In this document: positions 44,293 through 53,938 of the stretch, piece by piece
Position numbering within the stretch: the stretch's first letter is position 1
How the letters are laid out: the number at the start of each line of letters is the position of its first letter
Assembly: GCA_003193925.1 (NCBI GenBank)
Contig: PSPG01000012.1
Span: 34,435 to 98,434 of the forward strand
DNA: 64,000 bases
Source: Candidatus Thalassarchaeum betae
Lineage (GTDB): Archaea > Thermoplasmatota > Poseidoniia > Poseidoniales > Thalassarchaeaceae
Direction: 5' to 3'
Made by a program: the position numbers and the translations under genes
The notes under the pieces: generated by a model
Told to the model about the DNA's origin: nothing
Seen by the model: only the letters and a program-made list of their open reading frames with translations
The model's database searches: none

Positions 44293-45152
44293 TGGCTGTC
44301 AAGTACGCTTACCACCCTGGCAACGTGGCCCACAGCAGCGCTATCGAGGTGGCCGAGACGATGCCCCCAGTCGCAGATTCCCTAGGTATCGAGCTGGTGC
44401 CCCTCAAGGGTGCGACGAGTTGCGGTGCCGGCATCATCCGACAAGCCGGCAGGCGCCTTCAGCTCACCCTCAACGCGCGTACCTTTGCGATGGCCGAGGG
44501 ACTCGGCCTCGACATCATCACCCCCTGCGCCGCCACCGCTGGGAACCTGCACGAGGACCTGACGGTGCTGAAGGAGGACCCAAATCTGCTGGCCGAAATC
44601 AACGTGGTGCTGCAGAAGACCTGCGGCATGACCTTCTCCGGCGAGACCAACGTCCATCACCTTCTGCACGTCATCGTCGACGAAATCGGCCTCGAGAAGC
44701 TCGAGGCCGTGGCCAAGAACCCGATTGACTTCAACGTCGCCGGTTTCTACGGCCCGAACATCCAGCAGTCGGGCGCCTGCGGAGGCGACGATGTGTACGA
44801 CCCCAGCTACCTCGAGCAGGTCATAAAGATCCTCGGCGGTACTCCGGTCGAGTGGGAGAGCCGGACCCAGAGCGTCGGAGTCCCCGGTTTGTTCTCTGAG
44901 GAGCCGACGGTACTGCGTCAGTCCGCCGCTGTCCTGTCCGAGGCCAAGTGCGAAGGGGCTGATCTGATTGTCAGTGCCTGCACCCTCTCGCACTCCATCC
45001 TCGACGTCTACCAGGGAAAGGCCTCGCGCACCACGGGGCTTGCGACCAACATACCGGTCATCCACCTGACTGAAATGCTGTCTTACTCGATGGGCCACCA
45101 CAACTCCAGGCTGGCTCAGTTGCGCACACGGATCGCAATCATCGGCGACTGA
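44292..45152 (+). CDS. HdrB/SdhE-like CCG-domain protein with depleted cysteines
   Basis: 286 residues. The overall pattern follows the heterodisulfide reductase B / SdhE family: YHPGNVAHSSAIEVAETMPPV at the start (usually YYPGC), LKGATSCGAG (usually CCGA), TPCAATAGNLHED (usually CPACY), a second half with FYGPNIQQSG (usually YGC), and SACTLSHSILDVYQ (usually CPLC). In each case the Cys set is reduced to one or none. Such proteins normally bind a special 4Fe-4S cluster with CCG motifs; this one probably cannot bind it in the usual way. Coupled to the SdhB-like gene. Confidence 0.72.
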   Translation: MAVKYAYHPGNVAHSSAIEVAETMPPVADSLGIELVPLKGATSCGAGIIRQAGRRLQLTLNARTFAMAEGLGLDIITPCAATAGNLHEDLTVLKEDPNLLAEINVVLQKTCGMTFSGETNVHHLLHVIVDEIGLEKLEAVAKNPIDFNVAGFYGPNIQQSGACGGDDVYDPSYLEQVIKILGGTPVEWESRTQSVGVPGLFSEEPTVLRQSAAVLSEAKCEGADLIVSACTLSHSILDVYQGKASRTTGLATNIPVIHLTEMLSYSMGHHNSRLAQLRTRIAIIGD

Positions 45153-47732
45153 TCACGGGTTAATCTGCTCGCCGCTGCGGAAGGTCCGACATATCTCACG
45201 AACCTGGTCTTCCGAGATTCCATCGATCTCGCGCAACTCGCCTTCTTCCGCCCATGCGAGAGCTGCGATCGTACCGAACCTGTCCAGCAGACACGCAGCC
45301 AGCTCATCGTCTACGCTGGGTATGGCCTCCAGCAGTGCTCGTGCGGCGGCTCTGTGATCATCGTGCCGCTGCCGCAACTCCTTCGCACCAGCGGCCGCCT
45401 GAGTGACCGGGTCGTTCCAGAACTCTGGTCTGACAGCCTCCAACCGCTCGCGCGCGGACTCGCTCAGCCCATCGAGCATCGACTCCTCCCTGCGCGCGGC
45501 CACGGTGAGGAATCTGGCGGTCTCGGACCCGTCCTTCGTGGTGACCACGGGTATCCCGAAGTCAAGGGTCAGGGTGGTGAGCGCACCCATCAGGGCATGA
45601 GGGTGGACCCTCGAGTTCTGGAACAGCCCCTCGCCCTCGATTAGGATCAGCGTTCTGGGGGCGGCTCCGACGAGGCGCGACGCCTGCTCGAGGAGCCGAC
45701 CGTCGACCAATGAGTCGACGAAGTCTCTGACAGTCTTCCTCTCGACCAGGATCCTCTCACCGATGCAGAAGTCGCCGGTCTTCAAGCGCTCAATCACCAC
45801 GTCAGAGCCCAAGGCCCTCAAACGGGCTATTACGGCGCTGTTCAACTCACGGTCATCGGCAGTGATGGTAGAGCCGGGAACATCGGGCGGCCCAATCTCC
45901 TCCAAGGCGATTAGGTCTCTTGCGATCGATATCGGGGAGTGGGTCTCCTCGACCTCCTCCTTGGGTTCGGGAGGCTCCCCGACGAACTGCTCGAGCCCGG
46001 TCTGACCGCGCGCCCTGAAGGTCTGCGGGGAGAGGGGGTCAGGGGGACCTCTGACCTCCTTGGACTCGCTGGAATCGACCTCTGAGATCTCCGTTCGGTG
46101 GAGTCCTCGCTCCTCGCGGACGAACTGCTCTGCCGCGACAGTCGATGCGTCTCCGCGGACTTCGAACTCACCGAGGTTGGATAGGTCGACGTGCGGACTG
46201 CGAGGGAGCCTCCTGCGAACGCGGTGAACAGCGCGCTGCATGAACTCCTCCTTCCTCTCAGCAGCCGCTCTAGCCCCTTCGTCACGGGTGTCCTCGGCGA
46301 TCAACACGACTACCTCGCCCTCGCGGTGCCTCCCAGTCCTCCCCCGTCTCTGGATCGTGCGAATCTCACTGGGCACTGGCTCGTAGAAGACGACGAGGTC
46401 CGCCCTCGGGATGTCGAGCCCCTCCTCACCCACCGAGGTGGCGATGAGGACATTGGCCGAGCCGGACCTGAACTCGTCCAGCCTCTCTACCTGCTGCTTC
46501 GGGCTCAGCCCGTCTCTGCCGCCCCGACTCGATTGGCCGACGAACTGTATCGGACGCGCCCCCTCGACCCCCCCCAACGCCTTCTCAATCGCAGCGACGG
46601 TGTCGCGGTAGGTGGCGAAGACGATGATGCGGGAATCAGCGTCGCGGCGCAGCCTCTCGCGAATTAGCCTCCTGACTGCTCCGACCTTGGTGTGGACCTC
46701 TCTCATCTTCTCCAGGCTCCTGAGCAGACTGGACACCCGTTGGTCCCTCAGGAAGTTCCGAGTCGACTTGGTCCCCGACTGCTCGCCCCGAGACATGCGC
46801 TTGAGGAACTGGCTGGAAGCGGCGATGCCCTGGCACAGCAGGTGGTTGATCAGATGGTGCAGCCTCATCGCCGTAGCGATCCGTGAGACGGACTGGTAAG
46901 CGCTGGACTCGCCCCTGGATATCGCCGTCTGGGCGCGCTCCATCGCGTTGGAGAGCCCAGCATGGCTGATGAGTCCGGGCATGACGTACCTGCCCAGCCT
47001 CTTCTCCCGGTCTACAATCCCGCTCTGCCACATGACCAGAGGCTCTGCGAGCTCCCTGATCTGGTCCGGCACCCTGACTCTCACCTCCTGTATCTTGAGG
47101 CCAGCTAGATGCTTGGACAGCATGGCCTCGCTGGCGGCCCTCAGGTGAATCCTCCCGATACCGAGTCTGGAGCAGATCTCCTCGACCTGGTCGGTCTTGG
47201 AGCCCGGGCTCGCCGTGGTGGCGAGGATGAGTGGCTGCGAGGCCTGGGACAGGTATAGGTCACCGACTTGTGCCATCGCGTGGTTACCCGTCGCGTGATG
47301 GGCTTCGTCGACTACCAGCAGTGAGCAGTCAGAGAGGTCGAGAACGCCTCTGAGAACGTCGTTCCTGACGACCTGTGGAGTGGCGACGACCAGTCTGGAC
47401 GAGCCCCACATGCCGAGGCGCTTCTTGGCCACGTTCTGCCCGGTAATCGAAATCGGGTTGACAGCCGCGCTGTCGGCGAGGACAGGTTCGATACCGCGCA
47501 GGTGCTGGTCCACTAGAGCTACGGTAGGGGCGACTATCAGGATCCAGCCATCATCGGTCGCGAGCCTATCGGCGATGACCATCCACGCGACCACTGTCTT
47601 TCCAGCCGCAGTGGGCAGTACCAGCATCATCGATCCAGACAGCGCCTCATCGGCCGCTTCGAGTTGGTAAGCACGAGCCTCGATGACCTCTGATGAGAGG
47701 CCCGGATGGCATACCGTACGCTGCATGGACAC
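45153..47732 (-). CDS. hef: Hef-type helicase-nuclease (FANCM/XPF relative)
   Basis: Repairs or remodels stalled replication forks. 859 residues. The N-terminal superfamily 2 helicase has Walker A PTAAGKT (40-46), DEAH in VVDEAHHATG, TTASPG, and the C-terminal helicase motif QRRGRTGRHREGEVVVL. An acidic linker follows. The XPF-type nuclease has TGDFCIG and VERKTVRDFVDSL (ERK at 664-666), so the catalytic motif is intact. Tandem helix-hairpin-helix elements close the protein (IPSVDDELAACLLDRFG, EIDGISEDQVREI). Convergent with the SdhE-like gene. Confidence 0.95.
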   Translation of the reverse strand: MSMQRTVCHPGLSSEVIEARAYQLEAADEALSGSMMLVLPTAAGKTVVAWMVIADRLATDDGWILIVAPTVALVDQHLRGIEPVLADSAAVNPISITGQNVAKKRLGMWGSSRLVVATPQVVRNDVLRGVLDLSDCSLLVVDEAHHATGNHAMAQVGDLYLSQASQPLILATTASPGSKTDQVEEICSRLGIGRIHLRAASEAMLSKHLAGLKIQEVRVRVPDQIRELAEPLVMWQSGIVDREKRLGRYVMPGLISHAGLSNAMERAQTAISRGESSAYQSVSRIATAMRLHHLINHLLCQGIAASSQFLKRMSRGEQSGTKSTRNFLRDQRVSSLLRSLEKMREVHTKVGAVRRLIRERLRRDADSRIIVFATYRDTVAAIEKALGGVEGARPIQFVGQSSRGGRDGLSPKQQVERLDEFRSGSANVLIATSVGEEGLDIPRADLVVFYEPVPSEIRTIQRRGRTGRHREGEVVVLIAEDTRDEGARAAAERKEEFMQRAVHRVRRRLPRSPHVDLSNLGEFEVRGDASTVAAEQFVREERGLHRTEISEVDSSESKEVRGPPDPLSPQTFRARGQTGLEQFVGEPPEPKEEVEETHSPISIARDLIALEEIGPPDVPGSTITADDRELNSAVIARLRALGSDVVIERLKTGDFCIGERILVERKTVRDFVDSLVDGRLLEQASRLVGAAPRTLILIEGEGLFQNSRVHPHALMGALTTLTLDFGIPVVTTKDGSETARFLTVAARREESMLDGLSESARERLEAVRPEFWNDPVTQAAAGAKELRQRHDDHRAAARALLEAIPSVDDELAACLLDRFGTIAALAWAEEGELREIDGISEDQVREICRTFRSGEQINP

Positions 47733-47862
47733 GTGACTTGAGAGTCAGGGTTCAAAATCGTTGCACAGACCCATCTGTTCACTTACACCCCGTAGGGGTG
47801 CTGCGGCTCCTACCCCGATTCGTTCAAATAGGGTATGTCAGTCGCAAGTCCGCTCACTACGT

Positions 47863-47948
47863 GAGGAACCAGACACCATAAGGCACTGCAGCAGCATCCT
47901 GTACACTGGGTCCGCGCTCGCGGACCGGGTTCGGTGTCACGGTTCCTC
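47863..47948 (+). ncRNA. Structured RNA element in the leader of the ribosomal L3 operon
   Basis: GAGGAACC (47863-47870) pairs with GGTTCCTC (47941-47948). Inside it GACACC (47872-47877) pairs with GGTGTC (47933-47938), with one base and two bases bulged, making a 14-pair stem. Within is GGTCCG/CGGACC (47909-47926). The element is about 86 bases long and lies about 70 bases before the L3 ATG. It could be an independent small RNA or a leader to which a ribosomal protein binds; no known family recognised. Confidence 0.5.
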
Positions 47949-47970
47949 CCTAACGCAGTGGCCCGGCAGA

Positions 47971-47987
47971 ACGCCGCTGTGCGGCGT
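47971..47987 (+). promoter_or_regulatory. Second hairpin in the L3 leader
   Basis: ACGCCGC pairs perfectly with GCGGCGT around TGT, 30 bases before the L3 start codon. It may act with the larger upstream structure as an autoregulatory target, or as its 3' boundary. Confidence 0.45.
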
Positions 47988-48016
47988 GATGACGGTAAAC
48001 GCATGGAGGACCCAAG

Positions 48017-49093
48017 ATGGCCTACCCCAGCAAGCCCCGCCGTGGTAGCATGGGCTATAGCCCCCGTAAGAGGGCATCTCGCCAATACGGTCGAATCACC
48101 TCCTGGCGCGACTCGAATTCCTCGGAGGTCAGAGTCCAAGGCTTCGCTGGCTGGAAGGCGGGGATGACCCACGTCCTGATTCGCGACAACAACCCCCACT
48201 CCTCCTCCGCCCGTCAGGAGGTCCGCAAGGCTGTCACAGTCGTCGAGACCCCTCCGATGAGCGTCCTCGCCATCCGTGGCTACAGGATGACCCCCTACGG
48301 CGTGCAGACCGCCGGCGAGGCGTGGTCTGACTCTGACAGCGGCCCCGACGGCCTGATGCCTCGCTTAGCCAACCAGAGCCGAGGTGAGCGCGACATCGAG
48401 GAGGGCCGCAAGCCCTCCATGCGCGGCGGCCGCATCCCGTCTCGCAGCGACAGCTCGTCGGACGCCGCCCTAGAGGCTCTGCGCAACGCGGACCTGTGCG
48501 AGGTCCGACTGATCGTATCCACTCAGCCGGCCCTCGTGAAGAGCGTGACCAGCAAGACCCCCGAGATCATGGAGGTCGCGCTGGCTGGCGGCGACAACGG
48601 CGCCAAGCTGGAGTGGGCCATTGAGAGGCTCGGTGGCACCATCTCCCTCGACGATGTCTACCAGACTGGTCAGGAGATCGACGTCGTCGGCGTCACCAAG
48701 GGCAAGGGCTGGCAGGGCTCCATCAAGCGTTGGGGCATCAAGCTCCTGTCGCACAAGAACAGCAAGCGCCGACGCCAAGGCGGCAACATGGGCGACTTCG
48801 GGACTGGCTACGTCCGCAAGACCATCCGCCAGGCCGGCCAAGTCGGTTACCACCAGCGCACCGAGCTGAACAAGCGCATCCTGAGGGTCTCGAACCCCGA
48901 GGAGTCTGACATCACTCCCGCGGGCGGCTTCCTGAACTACGGCGAAGTCACTAACCCATACATGATCATCCAAGGCAGTCTGCCCGGCCCGGCCAAGCGC
49001 ATGCTCCGGTTCCGCGACGCCATTCGACCGAGACCGTCCAAGCCAAAGGACGACATCACCTACGTGAGTACATCGAGCAAGCAGGGAGTGTGA
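48017..49093 (+). CDS. rpl3: Ribosomal protein L3
   Basis: Large-subunit protein that organises the peptidyl-transferase region, and first gene of the S10/spc cluster. 358 residues; archaeal L3 features include the N-terminal SKPRRGSMGYSPRKRA, the DVVGVTKGKGWQGSIKRWG loop (central hairpin reaching the active site) and QVGYHQRTELNKRI. A structured leader lies upstream. Confidence 0.97.
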   Translation: MAYPSKPRRGSMGYSPRKRASRQYGRITSWRDSNSSEVRVQGFAGWKAGMTHVLIRDNNPHSSSARQEVRKAVTVVETPPMSVLAIRGYRMTPYGVQTAGEAWSDSDSGPDGLMPRLANQSRGERDIEEGRKPSMRGGRIPSRSDSSSDAALEALRNADLCEVRLIVSTQPALVKSVTSKTPEIMEVALAGGDNGAKLEWAIERLGGTISLDDVYQTGQEIDVVGVTKGKGWQGSIKRWGIKLLSHKNSKRRRQGGNMGDFGTGYVRKTIRQAGQVGYHQRTELNKRILRVSNPEESDITPAGGFLNYGEVTNPYMIIQGSLPGPAKRMLRFRDAIRPRPSKPKDDITYVSTSSKQGV

Positions 49094-49097
49094 TTAC

Positions 49098-49976
49098 ATG
49101 AAGACGAAGACTTACAACCTGGTCAATTTGGTCGAGCAGGAGGAGCTCGACGCGGGTCTTCTGGCTGAGTATTACATCGTCGAGGCCAGCGACGGCAAGA
49201 GCATAACGCTGCCCGACGCCTTTTCTTCCGAAGTCCGCGAAGACGTAATTCGCGCGGCGGTCCTCGCCTCGCGCGCCAACCGCCGCCAGCCATACGGCCA
49301 TCGCGAGCACGACGGCAAGCGAGCCCCCCAGCCCGGCATGAAGCACTCCGTGGAGTGGTGGGGCAAGGGCCGGGGCGTCTCGAGGATCATGCGCAAGACC
49401 GGACAGCGCACCGGTGCCCAGAACCCACACACCCGCGGCGGTCGCAGGGCGCACGGCCCGTTGGTCGCCAAGGACTGGTCGCAGAAGCTCAACACGAAGC
49501 AGCGTAGGCTGGCCCGCGACTCCGCCATCGCCGCTACCGCCGTTGCCGAGATGGTCTCCACACGCGGGCACCGCTTCGAGGATGGCGTTCGGTTCCCAAT
49601 CGTCATCGACGGCTACGTCGAGTCGCGTGACGGCTCCGACGAGAAGTACGAGGTCGAGTCGCTGCCCCCGCAGTACTCGACCCGCAAGTTCGTCGCGATG
49701 ATGGAGGGACTCGGACTCGGAGCGGACCTCGACCGAGCCAAGGGCGGCAGGAACATCCGCGCCGGCAAGGGGAAGATGCGAGGCCGCAGATACAGGACCC
49801 CGAAGAGCATTCTAGTCGTAGTCTCCAATCGAGACGGCCTGCACAAGGCCGCTCGCAACGTCCCCGGTGTCGACGTCGTCGTCGCCAAGGACCTGAGCGC
49901 AGAGGATTTGGCGCCCGGCGGTGACGCTGGCCGCCTGACAGTCTGGACGAAGCCGGCGATAGAGGAACTGGAGTGA
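49098..49976 (+). CDS. rpl4: Ribosomal protein L4 (L4e/L1e)
   Basis: 292 residues, archaeal/eukaryotic type. The extended internal loop (SVEWWGKGRGVSRIMRKTG, QNPHTRGGRRAHGP) reaches into the exit tunnel. In bacteria L4 represses its own operon; whether that is so here is unknown, though the L3 leader structure makes it worth asking. Starts five bases after the L3 stop. Confidence 0.96.
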   Translation: MKTKTYNLVNLVEQEELDAGLLAEYYIVEASDGKSITLPDAFSSEVREDVIRAAVLASRANRRQPYGHREHDGKRAPQPGMKHSVEWWGKGRGVSRIMRKTGQRTGAQNPHTRGGRRAHGPLVAKDWSQKLNTKQRRLARDSAIAATAVAEMVSTRGHRFEDGVRFPIVIDGYVESRDGSDEKYEVESLPPQYSTRKFVAMMEGLGLGADLDRAKGGRNIRAGKGKMRGRRYRTPKSILVVVSNRDGLHKAARNVPGVDVVVAKDLSAEDLAPGGDAGRLTVWTKPAIEELE

Positions 49977-49981
49977 TTTAG

Positions 49982-50272
49982 ATGGTAGACCCGTATGACA
50001 TCATCCTGATGCCTTGGATCACGGAGAAGACCCTAGAGGCACGCAGGGTGGCCGACGAGGACAGCGGCTACAGGGAGAACAACAACAGGATCGAGTTCAT
50101 CGTCCGCCGAGAGGCGACGAAGAAGCAGATCCGCGAGTCGGTCGAGCAGATGTTCGACGTCAAGGTCGTCAAGGTCAACACAAGGATCACCATCACCGGC
50201 AAGCACGCCAGCGTCCGCCTTGCCGACGGTTACGACGCAGAGGATGCCGCGCTCAAGCTGGGCGCGTTCTGA
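49982..50272 (+). CDS. rpl23: Ribosomal protein L23
   Basis: 96 residues. Sits at the tunnel exit and docks SRP. MPWITEKTLEARR, RIEFIVRREATKKQIRE and VEQMFDVKVVKVNT are the family core. The start follows the L4 stop by five bases. Confidence 0.95.
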   Translation: MVDPYDIILMPWITEKTLEARRVADEDSGYRENNNRIEFIVRREATKKQIRESVEQMFDVKVVKVNTRITITGKHASVRLADGYDAEDAALKLGAF

Positions 50273-50285
50273 TGAGGTGAGGAGA

Positions 50286-51011
<726 letters not shown>

Positions 51012-51012
51012 G

Positions 51013-51513
51013 ATGGCCCGTCGTAGGTCGAAGAAGATGTTCCGCTCGCCCAAGCTGGCGAGGCGCCAGGCTCGCAAGCGACGCTCAATGATCAGCGAGC
51101 GCCGCAAGAAGGAGTTCCTTTGGCGCGGCTACACGCTGGACCAGCTCCACGAGCTTCCGCTCTATCCCCCGGAGGACGACCCGGAGGCTGCGTGCATCGC
51201 CACGCTGATGCCGGCTCGGGCCAAGCGCTCGCTGTCGCGCGGCCTCAGCTCGGAATGCCAGAAGTTCCTCGATCGAGTACGCTCGAACAACGACGGAGTC
51301 GTCAAGACGCACTGCCGAGGCATGTACGTCCTCCCGGAGATGATCGGCACCACCGTCGGAATCCACAACGGCAAGGGCTTCGTCAATGTCGAGATAGTCC
51401 CCGAGATGATCGGCCACGCACTGGGCGAGTTCGCTCGGACCCGCAAGTCCGTGACTCACACTGGACCTGGTGTCGGCGCTACCCGCTCGTCCCAGCACGT
51501 GGCACTGAAGTGA
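51013..51513 (+). CDS. rps19: Ribosomal protein S19 (S15e type)
   Basis: 166 residues, longer than bacterial S19, as in archaea. LSRGLSSECQKFLDRV, TVGIHNGKGFVNVEIVPEMIGHALGEF and the conserved TRKSVTHTGPGVGATRSS are present. The stop codon is part of TGAGGTGA, the ribosome site for L22. Confidence 0.96.
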   Translation: MARRRSKKMFRSPKLARRQARKRRSMISERRKKEFLWRGYTLDQLHELPLYPPEDDPEAACIATLMPARAKRSLSRGLSSECQKFLDRVRSNNDGVVKTHCRGMYVLPEMIGTTVGIHNGKGFVNVEIVPEMIGHALGEFARTRKSVTHTGPGVGATRSSQHVALK

Positions 51514-51523
51514 GGTGAGAAGA

Positions 51524-52048
51524 ATGAGCAGGATACCAGGAAAGCCGCAGTCTGGATACACCCAGCTTCTGGAAGGCTCGAACCTGGTCACCGCTCGCAC
51601 TGTCGACGTCGACTGCCACCACAAGCACTGCTACCACATCGCCAAGGCGATTCGCGGCATGAACGCGACCGCCGCCGTGGAGTACCTCGAGGAAGTCATC
51701 GCCAAGAAGAGAGCGATACCCTACACCCGACGCTCTCGCAGAGGCCGCGGCGGCAACACCATGGCGGGGCACCGCAAGGGCAAGATGGGCCCCGGGAGAT
51801 ACCCGAGCAAGGCCTCGAAGGAATTCGTCAAACTCATCAACAGCGCGATGGACAACGCCCGCCAGCGCTTCGACACCCTCGATGCCGAGGACATGACGAT
51901 CACTCACGTGGCCGCCCACCGCGGGCAGGTCGCGACCAACTGGCGTCCCCGTGCCATGGGCCGCGCCACGCCGAGCAACCACTACCAAGTCAATCTCGAG
52001 ATCTTCCTCGAGCACTTCGGCGAGGGAGAGGGAGAGGACGAATTCTGA
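51524..52048 (+). CDS. rpl22: Ribosomal protein L22 (L17e type)
   Basis: 174 residues. The start at 51524 (MSRIPGKPQSGY) fits the ribosome site; an in-frame ATG at 51515 is too close to it. NHYQVNLEIFLE and KKRAIPYTRRSR are the tunnel-lining family blocks. Acidic C-terminus (EGEGEDEF). Confidence 0.95.
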   Translation: MSRIPGKPQSGYTQLLEGSNLVTARTVDVDCHHKHCYHIAKAIRGMNATAAVEYLEEVIAKKRAIPYTRRSRRGRGGNTMAGHRKGKMGPGRYPSKASKEFVKLINSAMDNARQRFDTLDAEDMTITHVAAHRGQVATNWRPRAMGRATPSNHYQVNLEIFLEHFGEGEGEDEF

Positions 52049-52057
52049 GGTGAGTGC

Positions 52058-52837
52058 ATGAAGCAGCATAACACAATCCGGGCATTCATCCACCGCAATG
52101 TCGAGCGCCAGCTCGTCCGCGAGTACCTGCTCAGGGAGACCGAGCGCGCCGGCTTCGGCGGCCTGAGTTTCAACCGTACCCCGGAGGGCACCAAGGTGAC
52201 TCTGCGGGCCGAGCAGGTCGGTCGCGTGATAGGCCGCCGCGGCAAGATCATCCACGAGCTGCAACGGCGCCTCAAGAACGATTTCTTCCTCGAGAACCCG
52301 CATCTGGATGTTGAGGAGGTCACCGAGTCTCGCCTCAACGCGCAGATCATGGCCAGCCGCCTCGCGAGCTCGCTCGAGCGCGGCTGGTTCTTCCGCCGTG
52401 CCGGTCACAGCACCGCTCAGAACGTCATGGACGCAGGCGCCCGCGGCTGTCTGGTCATCCTGAGCGGCAAGATCACGGGCGCTCGCCACCGCGTTGAGAA
52501 GTTCCAGCAGGGACACATCAAGTTCTGTGGCGAGACCGCTCTCGAGTTCATGGACTGCGGCTTCTCGACCGCTGTCAAGAAGCTCGGAACAGTCGGCTGT
52601 ACCGTCAGGATCATGCGACCGGGGGTCAAGCTACCGCACGAGATCATGATCGTCGAGCGCGCGGACTCCGGCCTGCCTTCTTTGGCAGAGGTCGTGATGA
52701 TCGAGGCCTCGGACGAGGAGACCGTCGAGGAGATGCCCGTTCTCTCCGAGGAGCCCGAGGCCGACGCAGAGGACGAGGTCGACCCGGTCGTCGAGAAGAC
52801 GGCGGGCATCGAGGACCAGACACAGGAGGAGGAGTGA
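52058..52837 (+). CDS. rps3: Ribosomal protein S3
   Basis: 259 residues. KH domain with GRVIGRRGKIIHEL, then the S3 C-terminal domain (GARGCLVILSGKITGARHRVEKF). A long acidic tail of about 45 residues (from EASDEETVEEM) extends beyond the bacterial protein. Confidence 0.96.
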   Translation: MKQHNTIRAFIHRNVERQLVREYLLRETERAGFGGLSFNRTPEGTKVTLRAEQVGRVIGRRGKIIHELQRRLKNDFFLENPHLDVEEVTESRLNAQIMASRLASSLERGWFFRRAGHSTAQNVMDAGARGCLVILSGKITGARHRVEKFQQGHIKFCGETALEFMDCGFSTAVKKLGTVGCTVRIMRPGVKLPHEIMIVERADSGLPSLAEVVMIEASDEETVEEMPVLSEEPEADAEDEVDPVVEKTAGIEDQTQEEE

Positions 52838-53041
52838 ATGGCGCACGTCAGGTCGAGGGACATCGAGACGATGAGCCCCGAGCAGCGCCAGGACACGCTG
52901 GAAGAGCTTCGGGAGGAGCTCCTCCAACTGCGAGCACAGCAGGCGCTGGGAGGCTCGGCATCAAACTCAGGAGCATACAAGCAGACGCGCAGGAGCATAG
53001 CTCGCTTGCTCACCAGGATGAACCATGGGACGAAGGAGTAG
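52838..53041 (+). CDS. rpl29: Ribosomal protein L29
   Basis: 67 residues, two-helix protein at the tunnel exit. SPEQRQDTLEELREELLQLRAQQ and QTRRSIARLLTRMN match the family. Starts at the base after the S3 stop. Confidence 0.93.
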   Translation: MAHVRSRDIETMSPEQRQDTLEELREELLQLRAQQALGGSASNSGAYKQTRRSIARLLTRMNHGTKE

Positions 53042-53046
53042 AGTGG

Positions 53047-53346
53047 ATGGCTGGGATTTGCAATCTGTGTGGACTGCCCGATGAACTTTGCATATGTCAG
53101 GAGATAGCGAAGGAGCAGCAGAAGGCGACGATCTCGATTGTTAGAAGGAGGTACGGCAAGATGGTTACGATAGTAGAGGGAATTGACGACTCGGCCATCG
53201 ATCTGGGCCAGCTCGCCAAGATTCTCAAGGGCGCCTGCGCCAGCGGAGGCACCGTCAAGGGACGGACCATCGAACTGCAGGGGAACCACAAGAAGAGGGC
53301 CGCCAAGGTGCTCGAGCAGAACGGCTACCAGGTGGAGGTGCGCTAG
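53047..53346 (+). CDS. Translation initiation factor aIF1 (SUI1) with N-terminal Cys motif
   Basis: 99 residues. The SUI1 core (ISIVRRRYGKMVTIVEGID, KILKGACASGGTVKGRTIELQGNH) aids start-codon selection. The first 20 residues hold CNLCGLPDELCIC, a likely zinc site as in other archaeal aIF1. The start is the ATG at 53047. Placed between L29 and Rpp29, as in other Euryarchaeota. Confidence 0.95.
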   Translation: MAGICNLCGLPDELCICQEIAKEQQKATISIVRRRYGKMVTIVEGIDDSAIDLGQLAKILKGACASGGTVKGRTIELQGNHKKRAAKVLEQNGYQVEVR

Positions 53347-53604
53347 ATGAGCGACGCGATTCACATGACTTGGCTGGCCCGCACAATCACCGTCGTGGAC
53401 TCGTCCGACCCCACCTTGGTTGGGCTGAGCGGCACTGTGCTCGACGAGACCCGACGCACCATCCACGTTCAGACCGACGACGGCGAGGTCCGGCTGGCGA
53501 AGAACGTGATCACATTCACCATCGACTCGGGAGACGCAATCGTCGGTTCTACCGTCACCCAGCGCCCCGAGGACCGCATCAACCGCAGGTACAGGAGGGG
53601 GTGA
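53347..53604 (+). CDS. RNase P protein component 1 (Rpp29/Pop4)
   Basis: 85 residues. Small Sm-like beta-barrel that helps RNase P RNA trim tRNA 5' ends. GLSGTVLDETRRTIHVQTDDGEVRLAKNVITF is the family core. It begins at the base after the aIF1 stop; its location inside the ribosomal cluster is standard in archaea. Confidence 0.9.
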   Translation: MSDAIHMTWLARTITVVDSSDPTLVGLSGTVLDETRRTIHVQTDDGEVRLAKNVITFTIDSGDAIVGSTVTQRPEDRINRRYRRG

Positions 53605-53605
53605 G

Positions 53606-53938
53606 ATGAGGGACATAGGCGTTGACGTCAAGACCCCTGTGGGGGAGTGGGACGGCAGCGACAGTTGCCCGTTCTACGGCAGTCTGAGGCTCCGCGGACA
53701 GATTATCGGGGGCACTGTATCCTCTTCCGGAATGACCGACTCTATCGTCGTCGAGCGCGAGACTTCTCGCTACATGAAGAAGTACGAGCGCTACGAGAAG
53801 CGCACCCGACGCTACGCTGCCCACCTGCCTTCGTGCATCGGCGGCGTCAGCCCGGGCGACAGGGTCCGCATCATGGAATGCCGACCGCTCTCGAAGACCA
53901 TCAAGTTCTGCGTGATTGAGAAGGAGGCGGCCGAATGA
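53606..53938 (+). CDS. rps17: Ribosomal protein S17
   Basis: 110 residues. CPFYGSLRLRGQIIGGTV and SRYMKKYERYEKRTRRYAAHLPSC, then GDRVRIMECRPLSKTIKFCVIE, are the archaeal S17 (S11e) blocks. Its stop overlaps the L14 start by ATGA. Confidence 0.95.
   Translation: MRDIGVDVKTPVGEWDGSDSCPFYGSLRLRGQIIGGTVSSSGMTDSIVVERETSRYMKKYERYEKRTRRYAAHLPSCIGGVSPGDRVRIMECRPLSKTIKFCVIEKEAAE

Noticed and set aside
52417-53631. 404-residue minus-strand frame across S3 to Rpp29
   Set aside because: It spans five well-supported ribosomal-cluster genes on the other strand and shows Ser-rich shadow composition.
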